A stretch of 64,000 bases of DNA. It comes from Labrys wisconsinensis (GTDB lineage Bacteria > Pseudomonadota > Alphaproteobacteria > Rhizobiales > Labraceae). Shown here one piece after another: positions 7,424 to 16,729 of the stretch. A program made the position numbers and the translations under genes. The notes below the pieces were generated by a model, which did no database searches, was not told the DNA's origin, and saw nothing but the letters and a program-made list of their open reading frames with translations. Within the stretch, counting starts at the first letter, position 1; every line of letters begins with the position of its first letter. The stretch is taken from positions 744,001 to 808,000 of the forward strand of contig NZ_JAUSVX010000001.1 in assembly GCF_030814995.1 (NCBI RefSeq), in the 5' to 3' direction.

Positions 7424-8119
7424 TCAGACGGCCGGCGCCTGGCAGCCGCTCAGGATGTCGAACTGCAGGCTGTAGAGGCCGCGCGCCGCGCCGAGGGGCA
7501 GCACGTCGCCGAACACGCCATCGCCGAGCGGGCCGGCGAGCGCCTCGCGCACCGCTGTTTTGACCGTGCCTTCCAGCATGACGACCCAGCGCGGCACCGC
7601 GTTCTCGGGCCGTCCGGCCTGCTCGGCGGTCTTGGCCGTGCTGGCGCCGACATCGGCGCGGCAGACATGGGCGGAGACCAGCCCGGGCGTTTCGCTCAGG
7701 CTTTGCAGCGCCGTGGTGAGGCGCTGCATGGTCCGCTCGTCGGCGGCCGGATCGCTGTCGAAGCGCAGCGTGCCGAGGAAGCCGCCGGACCCGGCGCCGC
7801 GGCTCCATTCGGTGGTGCAGAGCGAGCGCGCCACGTTGCGGAAATGCCTGACCGATTCGCGCGTCCAGGGCGTCGGTGCATCGAGGCGGGCGCGATAGGC
7901 GCTGCCGCTCAGCACGGCGGGGTTCCGCACCTCGTAGAGCGTGAAATAGAGCGGATCGCCCTCGCCCGGCTCGGCCACGTAGCGGCGGCCCCGCAGGAAG
8001 CCGTCGATGCCCACGCGCTCCGGCATATGCTCGCGATTGTGCCATTCGTAGAAATTGGCACGGCCCTCGTCCGTGATGTCGTTCCAGATGGCGACCACGC
8101 CGGCTCCAGCCAACGCCAT
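7424..8119 (-). CDS. DUF4286-like hypothetical protein
   Basis: This 231-residue protein starts at the ATG at 8119, with GGAGG 6 bp upstream; the longer frame above it has no ribosome site. The opening IWNDITDEGRANFYEWHNREH resembles DUF4286 proteins, which have a dimeric alpha/beta-barrel look and often sit in aromatic or sugar-acid catabolic operons. No catalytic motif is evident. It is the last gene of a four-gene minus-strand operon (SDR, Gfo/Idh, hydratase, this) under the divergent IclR regulator. A role as a small enzyme or isomerase in that pathway is plausible but unproven. Confidence 0.6.
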   Translation of the reverse strand: MALAGAGVVAIWNDITDEGRANFYEWHNREHMPERVGIDGFLRGRRYVAEPGEGDPLYFTLYEVRNPAVLSGSAYRARLDAPTPWTRESVRHFRNVARSLCTTEWSRGAGSGGFLGTLRFDSDPAADERTMQRLTTALQSLSETPGLVSAHVCRADVGASTAKTAEQAGRPENAVPRWVVMLEGTVKTAVREALAGPLGDGVFGDVLPLGAARGLYSLQFDILSGCQAPAV

Positions 8120-8165
8120 GACATACCTCCCTGCAAATCCGCGCCGGCCCGACCGGGCCGTGCCG

Positions 8166-8900
8166 TCACCGCTCTCCCGATGGGCTGCGGAAGACGGCGG
8201 CGACGCAGCCTCCGCCCTCGAAGCAGCCGCGATAGGTCGCACCGGCCTCGACGGCCGGCGCGCCGGTGAACGATCCGGTGATGACGAACTGGCCGGCCCT
8301 GAGGCCGCCGCACGCGTCCTGCCGGGCATTCGCCCAGGCGAGCAGCGCGGCCAGAGGATCGCCGTGGGGATGCGGGCCGGCGGCGATCTCGCGGCCCTCG
8401 CGCGTCAGGACGGCGCGGGCCGGCATGCCGGCGCCGACATCCGCCGGCGCCTCGCCGACGACCAAGCCGGCATTGCCGAGCCGGTCGGCCAGGAAGGCGG
8501 CGAAGGGGACGGCCGGCGGCTCGCCCAGCCGCGCCCCGACGATCTCGAAGGCCGGATGCACCGCCGCGATCGCCGCCACGATGTCGGCGCGGGCATAGGC
8601 GGTCGCGGGCGGCAGGTCCTGCCCGAGCCGGAAGGCGAGCTCGGTCTCGATCCGCGTCGTGCGCCCGGGGGCGGCCGTCAGAATCGCTCCCGACGGCGCA
8701 ACGGCCGTGATCGGGGCGGCAACGGGCTCGCCGCCGACGAGCGCCACCTTCCAGCCGAGCACCGGCGTGCCGCGGGCCGCCAGCACGGCGGCCTGGACGC
8801 GGTAGACCTCGGCCGGCGTCAGCACCGGCAGCTCGCCGGGGGCACCGCCCGCCTCCGCCGCGAGCAGCGCGTCGCGGGCACGCGTCACCGCATCGGTCAC
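8166..8900 (-). CDS. 2-keto-4-pentenoate hydratase / FAH-family enzyme
   Basis: The GTG at 8900 overlaps the stop of the upstream oxidoreductase (GTGA), giving 244 residues. The sequence follows the MhpD-type hydratase pattern: AVLAARGTPVLGWKVAL near residue 40-54, TRIETELAFRLGQDLP around 81-98 with the metal-binding glutamates, and HPAFEIVGARL. The C-terminal GSFTGAPAVEAGATYRGCFEG resembles the usual GSLTGA-V-AG-D. Such enzymes hydrate 2-oxo-4-pentenoates or dehydrate or cleave related sugar-acid intermediates. Between two sugar-type oxidoreductases, a sugar-acid role is more likely than aromatic meta-cleavage. Confidence 0.75.
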   Translation of the reverse strand: MTDAVTRARDALLAAEAGGAPGELPVLTPAEVYRVQAAVLAARGTPVLGWKVALVGGEPVAAPITAVAPSGAILTAAPGRTTRIETELAFRLGQDLPPATAYARADIVAAIAAVHPAFEIVGARLGEPPAVPFAAFLADRLGNAGLVVGEAPADVGAGMPARAVLTREGREIAAGPHPHGDPLAALLAWANARQDACGGLRAGQFVITGSFTGAPAVEAGATYRGCFEGGGCVAAVFRSPSGER

Positions 8901-9898
8901 GGGCCCGTCTCCACTGCGACGACCTCGCCGCCCCGCCGGGCGGAGCGATAGCCGGCCTCGACCACCGCCAGGGCGTGCGCGGCCTCGGGCAGGCCCGCGA
9001 TCGGCGGACGGCCGTCCGCGAGGCGGCGCAGCGCCTCGTCCAGGAACGCGGGATAGAAGCGGTCGGTCTCGTAGTCGATCGTCCCCCGCTCCGCCTCCGG
9101 CCGGCCCGGCCGCTTGACGGCGAGGCGGTCGGCATAGCCCTGGAAATAGGCGTCCCGATGCGCCACGGAAAAGCTGAACTCCCGCTGGTCTCCGGCCGTG
9201 TTGGGATAGAGATATCCGGTGGTGACGCCGGCGATCTGGCCCGAGGCGGTCGCCAGGGTGAAGACGGCCAGCTCCTCCACGTCGGCGTCGGCGCGGAAGC
9301 GCTGGGTGCGCCCGCCGACCGAGACGACCGGCGAGCCGGTGAGGACGCTGACGAGGTCGTAGAAGTGGACGCCGACATTGATGGCCGATCCGCCGCCGGC
9401 CTGGTCGGCCCGCAGCATCCACGGCGCGGAGGCCTCGTAGCGCGAGAGCGGCCCCGGGACGAAACGGAACGACAGGTGCTGGAATCCCGCCGGATCGAGC
9501 GCGCCGCCGTCGGTCAGCCGGACCGGCAGATCGCTGACCCGCAGGATGAACGGCACGGTGACGAAGACATGGCTTTCTCGCGCCAGGCGGTCGAGCCGGC
9601 GCACGGCGGCGCTGGTCAGGCCGCAGGGCTTCTCGATCAGGAACGGGCGCCGCCGCTCGATCAGGGCCTCGGCGACGGCCGGCATGTCGACATGGCGGCT
9701 GAACACCAGGGCGAAGTCGAACGACGCCGCGAGCAGGTCTTCCCGCGGGACCAGCGGACAGCCGAAGCGCCTGGCGACCGCGGGACCGGCGATGCCCTCG
9801 CCGTCGCAGACCCCGACGATCTCGATGCCCGGCCGCTCCAGGGCGGGGACATAGAGCGGGAAATGCCAGTGGCTGACGTCGAACAGGGCAAGACGCAT
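8897..9898 (-). CDS. Gfo/Idh/MocA family oxidoreductase
   Basis: The ATG at 9898, preceded by GGAG, gives 333 residues. It shows a Rossmann-like N-terminal half with the EKP motif (LIEKPCG), conserved in this family for cofactor and substrate binding, and a C-terminal alpha/beta domain with AINVGVHFYDLVSVLTG matching the usual G...D.G.H..D pattern. Members oxidise or epimerise sugars and polyols with NAD(P). The N-terminus (MRLALFDVSHWHFPLY) lacks the standard GxGxxG loop, as in the subgroup starting with D.SH.H. It overlaps the downstream hydratase by 4 bp. Confidence 0.8.
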   Translation of the reverse strand: MRLALFDVSHWHFPLYVPALERPGIEIVGVCDGEGIAGPAVARRFGCPLVPREDLLAASFDFALVFSRHVDMPAVAEALIERRRPFLIEKPCGLTSAAVRRLDRLARESHVFVTVPFILRVSDLPVRLTDGGALDPAGFQHLSFRFVPGPLSRYEASAPWMLRADQAGGGSAINVGVHFYDLVSVLTGSPVVSVGGRTQRFRADADVEELAVFTLATASGQIAGVTTGYLYPNTAGDQREFSFSVAHRDAYFQGYADRLAVKRPGRPEAERGTIDYETDRFYPAFLDEALRRLADGRPPIAGLPEAAHALAVVEAGYRSARRGGEVVAVETGP

Positions 9899-9930
9899 GC
9901 GAAACTCCGATTGATGGGCCACGCCGCCCG

Positions 9931-10701
9931 TCAGTCCATGTAGGAGCCGCCGTTGACGCTCACGGTCTCGCCGACGACGTAGCTCGCCGCGTCGGACACC
10001 AGGAACAGGGCAACGGCCGCGATCTCCTCCGGCCGGCCGAGCCGCCCGGCCGGGATGCGGGCGATGGTGGTGGCGCGCATGGCCTCGCTCATCCCGTCCG
10101 AGAGCTCGGTGGCCACCAGGCCCGGCGCCAGGGCGTTGACGTTGATGCCGTGGGGCGCGGCGTGCATGGCCAGCGACTTGGTGAGCCCGACGATGCCCGC
10201 CTTGGCGGCGGTGTAATGGGCATTGCCGATGAAGTCGCCGCGCTTGCCCGCCACCGACGAGATGTTCAGGATCTTGCCGGAACGGCGTTCCCGCATGTAC
10301 GGAAGCACCGCGTGGCAACAATTGAAGGCTCCGGTGAGATGGACGCCCAGCATCCGCTCCCACTTGTCCGGCGTGATGTCGTCGAAGCCGACGAAATCGC
10401 CGATGCCGGCATTGTTGACCAGGATGTCGAGGCGCCCATGCGCGGCGACGATGCCGTCGATCGCGGCGTGCACGGCGTCCGACCGGGAGACGTCGAAGGC
10501 GGCAGCGGCAGCCCTGCCGCCGTCGGCGCTGAGGTCGGCGGCGCAGGCCTCGGCCGCCACCGCGGCGAGATCGTTGACGACCACCAGGGCGCCGGCTCCC
10601 GCCAGCGCCGCCGCCATGGCCCGCCCCAGTCCGCGGGCGGCGCCGGTGACGAGGGCGACCCGGCCTTGCAGCAGCGTGGGTCCGAACGGGGCGTGGGGCA
10701 T
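9931..10701 (-). CDS. short-chain dehydrogenase/reductase
   Basis: A classical SDR of about 256 residues with TGAARGLGRA for cofactor binding, NNAG, the catalytic serine in ISSVAG, YTAAK (Tyr and Lys), and the substrate-loop and C-terminal GGSYMD ending. An in-frame GTG 6 bp upstream is an alternative start; no clear ribosome site separates the two. It resembles 3-oxoacyl-ACP/sugar-alcohol dehydrogenases and is first in the minus-strand operon divergent from the IclR regulator. Confidence 0.85.
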   Translation of the reverse strand: MPHAPFGPTLLQGRVALVTGAARGLGRAMAAALAGAGALVVVNDLAAVAAEACAADLSADGGRAAAAAFDVSRSDAVHAAIDGIVAAHGRLDILVNNAGIGDFVGFDDITPDKWERMLGVHLTGAFNCCHAVLPYMRERRSGKILNISSVAGKRGDFIGNAHYTAAKAGIVGLTKSLAMHAAPHGINVNALAPGLVATELSDGMSEAMRATTIARIPAGRLGRPEEIAAVALFLVSDAASYVVGETVSVNGGSYMD

Positions 10702-10759
10702 GGGCACTGACCGGCGGCGGGCGGTCCGGCATTTGCGCCGGAGCGACCGCGGTGTTAAT

Positions 10760-10780
10760 GAAATGATGTTCCACTAGCGA
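10760..10780. promoter_or_regulatory. candidate IclR operator, copy 1
   Basis: GAAATGATGTTCCACTAG with following CGA sits in the divergent spacer between the SDR operon and the IclR gene. A second copy (10 of 13 positions in the core, and GTTCCAYTAGYGA shared) lies upstream of the ABC-transporter operon at 11629. The GRAA-N5-TTCC half-symmetry fits IclR-family sites. Confidence 0.5.
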
Positions 10781-10795
10781 GGCTAGAGTGCTCCG

Positions 10796-11623
10796 ATGCG
10801 TCTTGTCAAATCCCTCGTCGAGCGCTGCTTCGATCTGATCACGCTCCTGAGCGAGCAGGCCGAGACGCTGCCGCTCGGCGAGATCGCCCGGCGCCTCGAC
10901 CTGCCCAAGAGCGCCACCCACCGCCTGCTGGCCACCTTCTGCGAGCTCGGCTGGGCCGAGCAGGATCCCGCGACGGGGTTCTACCGGCTGTCCCTGCGCC
11001 TGGCGATCACCGGGCAGCGGCTGCTGGTCGGCACCCGCATTCCCGACATCTGCCAGCCGGTGCTGGACGAGCTCGCCCGCGCCACGGAAAGCCTCGGCCG
11101 CCTCGCCATCGCCGGCGCCGACGGCCTGACCTGGATCGCCCATTCCCAGGGCGCCCGCAGCGGCCTGGTCTACCAGCCCGAGCTGGTGGCGCGCGTCCCG
11201 CTGCACGCCACCGCCAATGGCAAGGCCTGGCTCGCCACCCTTCCGCGCAACGAGGCGCTGCGCCGCGCCACCGAGAGCGGCCTCGGCCAGCCCGGCATCG
11301 GCGGCCCGCGCGCCATCCGCACCCGCGAGACCTTCTCGGCCGCCCTCGACGAGACCGCCGAGCGCGGCTGGGCCATCGCCCAGGAGGAAGCCGAGCCGGG
11401 CGTCGGCGCGATCGCCGCGCCGATCTTCCAGGCCGGCATCGCCGTCGGCACGGTCAGCATCGCCGGCCCGATCCACCGGTTCGCCGAGCCTGCCCTCGCC
11501 CGGATCGCGGCGCAGGTCTGCGACACCGCCCGGCGCCTGTCGGAGGTCTGGCCCTATCGCGTCTCGCTCGTCGGCCCGTCCTCGCCCGAGCCGGCCGTTC
11601 CGGTGGCGGTTGACCAGCCTTGA
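10796..11623 (+). CDS. IclR-family transcriptional regulator
   Basis: A 275-residue IclR protein. The N-terminal winged helix-turn-helix spans about residues 1-65 (LPLGEIARRLDLPKSATHRLL), and the C-terminal effector-binding domain about 80-255 includes HATANGKAWLA and the GVGAIAAPIF segment typical of the family. It sits between two operons, minus-strand SDR/oxidoreductase/hydratase and plus-strand ABC transporter/SDR/oxidoreductase/epimerase. Matching candidate operators precede it and follow it, so it probably controls both by sensing the transported substrate or an intermediate. Confidence 0.9.
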   Translation: MRLVKSLVERCFDLITLLSEQAETLPLGEIARRLDLPKSATHRLLATFCELGWAEQDPATGFYRLSLRLAITGQRLLVGTRIPDICQPVLDELARATESLGRLAIAGADGLTWIAHSQGARSGLVYQPELVARVPLHATANGKAWLATLPRNEALRRATESGLGQPGIGGPRAIRTRETFSAALDETAERGWAIAQEEAEPGVGAIAAPIFQAGIAVGTVSIAGPIHRFAEPALARIAAQVCDTARRLSEVWPYRVSLVGPSSPEPAVPVAVDQP

Positions 11624-11628
11624 TTATC

Positions 11629-11649
11629 GGAATAACGTTCCATTAGTGA
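11629..11649. promoter_or_regulatory. candidate IclR operator, copy 2
   Basis: GGAATAACGTTCCATTAG plus TGA lies just after the IclR stop codon, upstream of the sugar ABC-transporter operon. It shares GTTCCAYTAGYGA with the copy at 10760 and has better symmetry (GGAA-N5-TTCC). Confidence 0.55.
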
Positions 11650-11747
11650 AGATCGGCTGCGGCGCCGACATGAAGGGAAGCGGCGACGGGATGGGTGGCA
11701 CGACCATGTCTGCATCGGCTCGGTTCACCCCCGGGGAGACCCTTCCC

Positions 11748-12626
11748 ATGGCGACGGGCGGCCGCCGGGCGCGGCACCGCCCCATGCCGCTCCTCTGGTT
11801 CGTGCCGGTCCTGGCCCTGCTCGGGCTGGTCACGATCTACCCCGCCGCCTTCGTCGTCTGGATGAGCTTCCAGAAGACCAATTATTTCCAGCTGCAGGGC
11901 TTCGTCGGGCTCAGCAACTATGTCGACGTGCTCGGATCGGATTCGTTCTGGAGCGTGGCGACGATCTCGCTGGTCTATCTCGCCGGCTCGCTCGTCCTCT
12001 CGCTCGCCGTCGGCGTGGCCGTCGCGCTCCTGTTCAACGCCATCGGCACGACCGGCGGCGTCCTGCGCGTCCTCACCCTGTTTCCCTGGACGCTGTCCAT
12101 GGCGGTGGTCGGCTCGATCTGGCTGTGGATGCTGAACCCGTCCTTCGGTCCGGTGGCCTATTTCCTCGGCGAGGCCGGCCTCTCGCCGGGCCTGATGCTG
12201 GGCGATCCCGATCTGGCCCTGGCCCTGACCATCCTGGTCACGGCCTGGTGGTCGTTCCCCTATGTCATGGTCATGGTCACCGCCACGATCCAGTCGATCC
12301 CCGCCGAGCTCTACGAGGCGATCGCCATCGACGGCGGCAATGCCTGGCACCGATTCCGCTATGTGACGCTGCCGCATCTCGTGCCGACGCTCGGCAGCAC
12401 CGGGCTGAACCTCGCCATCATCTACCTCACGCTGGTGACGCTGCTGATCGTGCTGACCGGCGGCGGCCCGCTCGACGCCACCACCACGCTCAGCCTCGAG
12501 ATCTTCCGCGGCACGGTGCAGAGCGTCGACATCGGCCCGTCCGCCGTCCTGTCGGTCGTCGTGCTGGCGATCAACATCGTCCTGGGGGCGATCTACACGC
12601 GCCTCACCGGGCGGGTCACGGGATAG
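11748..12626 (+). CDS. sugar ABC transporter permease (MalF/UgpA type)
   Basis: I prefer the ATG at 11748 because GGGGAG lies at a suitable distance; in-frame ATGs at 11670, 11691 and 11706 are possible. The roughly 292-residue protein has about six membrane segments. The binding-protein-dependent transport loop EAIAIDGGNAWHRFRYVTLPHLVP (about residues 185-208) is the EAA motif contacting the ATPase. It pairs with the next permease and the solute-binding protein. No ATPase gene is in this operon, so a shared ATPase must come from elsewhere. Confidence 0.9.
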   Translation: MATGGRRARHRPMPLLWFVPVLALLGLVTIYPAAFVVWMSFQKTNYFQLQGFVGLSNYVDVLGSDSFWSVATISLVYLAGSLVLSLAVGVAVALLFNAIGTTGGVLRVLTLFPWTLSMAVVGSIWLWMLNPSFGPVAYFLGEAGLSPGLMLGDPDLALALTILVTAWWSFPYVMVMVTATIQSIPAELYEAIAIDGGNAWHRFRYVTLPHLVPTLGSTGLNLAIIYLTLVTLLIVLTGGGPLDATTTLSLEIFRGTVQSVDIGPSAVLSVVVLAINIVLGAIYTRLTGRVTG

Positions 12627-12635
12627 GAGCGCGCC

Positions 12636-13481
12636 ATGTCGTCGTCCATGTCGGCCCGCCCGCTGGCCGGCCTCGCCCAGCGCGGCCTCGGGCTCCTCGT
12701 CGCCGCCGTCGTGCTCGGCCCGATCGCCTGGGGCCTGGCGACCTCGCTGAAGACCGAGGTGATGGCCGTCGCTTTGCCGCCGACCATCATCCCCTCCCCG
12801 CTCACCTTCGAGAACTATCTCGGCGTCCTCGCCTATCAGGGCTTCCTCCTCGAATTGTGGAACTCGACGCTCTACGCCGTCGGCGCGGTGCTGGTGGCGC
12901 TGCTGGTCGGCATTCCTGCCGGCTATGCCGCCTCGCGCTTCGATTTTCCGGCCAAGAAGCTCGTGATGATGGTGATCCTGGCGACGTCGATGGTCCCCGG
13001 CGTCGCCGTGCTCGTGCCGACCTACTACGTGCTCGACGCGTTCGGCCTGCTCAACGACCGCTTCGTCATCGTCGTCCTGCTCGCCGCCCGCGTCGCGCCG
13101 CAGACGGTGTGGTTCCTGCAGAACTTCATCGACGCGGTGCCGATCGAGATCGAGGAATCCGCCGCCCTGGACGGGGCGAACCGCCTGCAGATCCTCACCC
13201 GCCTGGTCCTGCCGCTGATCAAGCCCGGCATCGCGGCGATCGCCGTCATCGGCATCGTCACCATCTGGAACGACTACATCACCGTGGCCGTGTTCGCGCC
13301 CGATATCGGCAAGCGCACCCTGCAGGTCGCGCTCGTCAACCAGGTCTTCGACGCCGTCGGCATCTCCTGGTCCTACATGATGGCCTTCGCGATAATGGCC
13401 TCCCTCCCCGTCATGATCCTGTTCGGCCTCGTCCAGAAATGGTTCGTCGCCGGCCTCACCGCCGGAGCCGTCAAGGGCTGA
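12636..13481 (+). CDS. sugar ABC transporter permease (MalG/UgpE type)
   Basis: A 281-residue inner-membrane permease starting 9 bp after the first permease. It has an N-terminal membrane segment (VAAVVLGPIAWGLATSL) and a conserved EAA loop EESAALDGANRLQILTRLVLPLIKPG around residues 170-195. With the preceding permease it should form the heterodimeric channel of a CUT1-type importer. The N-terminal periplasmic loop (TIIPSPLTFENYLGVL) is typical of MalG-like proteins. Confidence 0.9.
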   Translation: MSSSMSARPLAGLAQRGLGLLVAAVVLGPIAWGLATSLKTEVMAVALPPTIIPSPLTFENYLGVLAYQGFLLELWNSTLYAVGAVLVALLVGIPAGYAASRFDFPAKKLVMMVILATSMVPGVAVLVPTYYVLDAFGLLNDRFVIVVLLAARVAPQTVWFLQNFIDAVPIEIEESAALDGANRLQILTRLVLPLIKPGIAAIAVIGIVTIWNDYITVAVFAPDIGKRTLQVALVNQVFDAVGISWSYMMAFAIMASLPVMILFGLVQKWFVAGLTAGAVKG

Positions 13482-13528
13482 GGCATCGGCTGCCGGCGCA
13501 ATCTCAACAATCCATCGGAGGAACGCAC

Positions 13529-14836
13529 ATGTCTGGCATGGAAAGACCGGCACGCCTGGGCCTTGCCCTGGCGGCGGGGCTGGCCGTCGCCCTCGCCGGC
13601 GGCGCCGGCGCGCAGGAGGCCGGCAAGGTCGAGATCGTCTACGCCACCTTCCTCGACCCGACCAACACCAAGGATCCGCGCGCCGCGGCCCAGAGCCGCA
13701 TGGTCGAGGCCTTCGAGAAGGCCAATCCCGGCATCACGGTGCGGGTGGAGGTCGATTCCAACCAGCAGGCCAGCATGCGTGCCTTGCGCAGCCGGGCCGG
13801 CAGCCCGGACGTGTTCCGGGTCAACAACTTCAACGCCCCGGAATTCGTCGCGACCGGCTCCGTGCTGCCGCTCGACGATCTCATCGCCCGCGACAAGGTC
13901 GACATGAAGGACTGGCTGCTCCCGCTGGACGCGGCCAAGATCGACGGCAAGCTCTACGGCATGCAGCAGGATTTCCGCATCCCGATCCTGATCTACCGCA
14001 AGAGCCTGCTGGAGAAGGCCGGCGTCACCCCGCCGCGCACCTTCGAGGAGGTCTGCGAGGCCGGCGGCAAGCTCAGCAAGCTCGGCACCGTCATCGGCTA
14101 TGCCGTGCCGCTCGGCACCAGCGGCGGCCTCGGCGGCGCCCAGCCCCTGGCCGAGAACATGTTCTCCTCGATGGCCACCGAGACGACCGGGCACTATTTC
14201 GCCGCGGACGGCAAGGCCATGACCATCGATCCCGACCAGCTCCTCAAGACGCTGCGCACCATCAAGGATCTCTACGGCAAGTGCGGCGCCACGCCGAAGG
14301 CCAGCGTCCAGTTCGGCTACAACGAGGTGCATGACGGCCTGCGCGCCGGCAACGTCGCCATGGCCACCTACGGCCTGTTCCGCTTCCGGGCGATCCAGCA
14401 GGGCGGCGCGGGCGAGGATCTGGCCTGGGCGCCGCCGCCGGCCTTCGCCCCCGACGGCAAGATGGCTGCCTACGGCTACACCGTCGCGGTCAACGCCAAC
14501 ACGGCGCAGAAGGAGGCCGCCTGGCAGTTCGTCAAGTTCATGGGCAGCCCCGAGGCCCAGGCCATCGCGGCCGAGGGCGGCGAGGTGGTGGCGCGCGCCT
14601 CGGTCTACGAGAACGCCCCGCTGTTCAAGACCCCGGACGGCCAGCGCCAGAAGGAATGGGCCCAGCTCATCGCCAGCCGCGGCCAGTTCCTGTCCTATTC
14701 CATCGCGCTCACCGCCTTCCACCAGGTCATCGGCGACGCGGCGCAGCGCATGGTGCTGCGCGACATGTCGCCCGAGGACGCCCGGAGCGCGATCGAGAAG
14801 GGCTACAAGGACGCCCTAGCCAAGGCCACCCGCTGA
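13529..14836 (+). CDS. sugar ABC transporter solute-binding protein
   Basis: The ATG at 13529 follows GGAGGAACGCAC. The 435-residue protein has a signal peptide (LALAAGLAVALAGGAGAQEA, cleavage after Ala-Gln-Ala likely) and the extracellular binding-protein family 1 pattern: MVEAFEKANPGITVRVEVDS and FRIPILIYRKSLLEKAGVTPPRTFEE, with a C-terminal KFMGSPEAQAIAAEGGE. It would bind a mono- or oligosaccharide or polyol in the periplasm for the two upstream permeases. Confidence 0.9.
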   Translation: MSGMERPARLGLALAAGLAVALAGGAGAQEAGKVEIVYATFLDPTNTKDPRAAAQSRMVEAFEKANPGITVRVEVDSNQQASMRALRSRAGSPDVFRVNNFNAPEFVATGSVLPLDDLIARDKVDMKDWLLPLDAAKIDGKLYGMQQDFRIPILIYRKSLLEKAGVTPPRTFEEVCEAGGKLSKLGTVIGYAVPLGTSGGLGGAQPLAENMFSSMATETTGHYFAADGKAMTIDPDQLLKTLRTIKDLYGKCGATPKASVQFGYNEVHDGLRAGNVAMATYGLFRFRAIQQGGAGEDLAWAPPPAFAPDGKMAAYGYTVAVNANTAQKEAAWQFVKFMGSPEAQAIAAEGGEVVARASVYENAPLFKTPDGQRQKEWAQLIASRGQFLSYSIALTAFHQVIGDAAQRMVLRDMSPEDARSAIEKGYKDALAKATR

Positions 14837-14896
14837 GCCGCCGTCCCGGTCCGGCCCGCCCGGGCCGGGCCTCCCCCATCCCCACGGAGACCCGCC

Positions 14897-15637
<741 letters not shown>

Positions 15638-15645
15638 GGAGAGCC

Positions 15646-16713
15646 ATGACCGCCCCGCTGCGCGTCGCCGTCATCGGCGCAGGCTATATCGGCCGCCGGC
15701 ATGCCGACTGGCTGGCGGCGCATCCCGGCTGCGTCGTCGCCGGCATCGCCGATCCCGCCGACGCCGCGCGCGAGCACTGCGCCGCGCGGGGGATCCCGTG
15801 GTTCGCGGATTTCCGCGACCTCATCGGCCGCGCCGACGCCGCCGTGGTGGCGGCGCCGAACGCGCTCCATCTGGCCGTCGGCCTCGCCTGCCTGGAGCAT
15901 GGCCTGCCCGTGCTGGTGGAGAAGCCGCTCGCCGACACCGCCGCGGCGGCAACGGCCTTCGCCGCCGCGGCGCGGCGCTCCGGCGTGCCGGTCCTGGTCG
16001 GCTTCTACCGCCGCCACGGCGCCGTGCTGCAGGAGGCCCGCCGGCGCATCGCCGCCGGCGACCTCGGCCGGATCGTCACCGCGAGCCTGCGCCTCGTCTT
16101 CCTGAAGCCCGACGTCTATTTCGAACCCGCCTGGCGGCGCAGCCCCGGCGGCGGGCCGCTGCTGATCAACGCCATCCACGACATCGATGCGCTGCGCTAC
16201 CTCCTCGGCGAGATGACCGGCGTCCAGGCGGTCCTCGCCAACGCCGCCCGCGGCTTCGCTGTCGAGGACAGCGGCGCGATCCTGATGACGTTCGAGAGCG
16301 GCGCCATCGCCACCGCCATCCTGTCCGACAGCGTCGCCTCGCCCTATTCCTGGGACATCAATGCGGCGGAGGACAGCGTCTATCCCGCCTATGGCAAGGA
16401 CGTCTACCTCATCGGCGGCACCGCTGCCTCGCTCGCCCTGCCGGAGCTGCGGCGCTGGTCCTATCCCGGCGAAAGGGGTTGGACGCAGCCCCTGGCGGAG
16501 GAGACCCTGCCGGTGGCGCCCGTCGATCCCTACCGCGCCCAGTGCGCCCATTTCATCCGCGTCGCGCGCGGGGAGGAGGCGCCCGCCGTCACCGCCGAGG
16601 ATGCCGCCCGCACCCAGATCGTCGCCGAGGCGATCCGCGAAGCGGCCGAGACCGGCCGGCGGATCGATCTCGCCCCGCGCTTCGCCGCCCTGGACGACGC
16701 CCTCGCCGCCTGA
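15646..16713 (+). CDS. Gfo/Idh/MocA family oxidoreductase
   Basis: The ATG at 15646, with AGGAGAG upstream, gives 355 residues. The N-terminal Rossmann fold (VIGAGYIGRRHADWL), the EKP motif (LVEKPLAD), and the substrate domain (GGGPLLINAIHDIDALRYLLGE) are all typical. Family members such as inositol or 1,5-anhydro-sugar dehydrogenases share this pattern. It starts 8 bp after the SDR stop. It is one of two family members controlled from the same regulator region. Confidence 0.88.
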   Translation: MTAPLRVAVIGAGYIGRRHADWLAAHPGCVVAGIADPADAAREHCAARGIPWFADFRDLIGRADAAVVAAPNALHLAVGLACLEHGLPVLVEKPLADTAAAATAFAAAARRSGVPVLVGFYRRHGAVLQEARRRIAAGDLGRIVTASLRLVFLKPDVYFEPAWRRSPGGGPLLINAIHDIDALRYLLGEMTGVQAVLANAARGFAVEDSGAILMTFESGAIATAILSDSVASPYSWDINAAEDSVYPAYGKDVYLIGGTAASLALPELRRWSYPGERGWTQPLAEETLPVAPVDPYRAQCAHFIRVARGEEAPAVTAEDAARTQIVAEAIREAAETGRRIDLAPRFAALDDALAA

Positions 16714-16729
16714 TCGGGACCGGACCATC

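Noticed and set aside
8897-11476. 859-residue open frame on the minus strand through the oxidoreductase, SDR and IclR region
   Set aside because: Only its last 333 residues are the Gfo/Idh protein; the rest is antisense to the IclR gene and out of frame with the SDR.
12125-14836. 903-residue frame joining a permease region to the binding protein
   Set aside because: The first 468 residues are out-of-frame readings of the two permeases; the true binding protein starts at 13529 with a good ribosome site and signal peptide.
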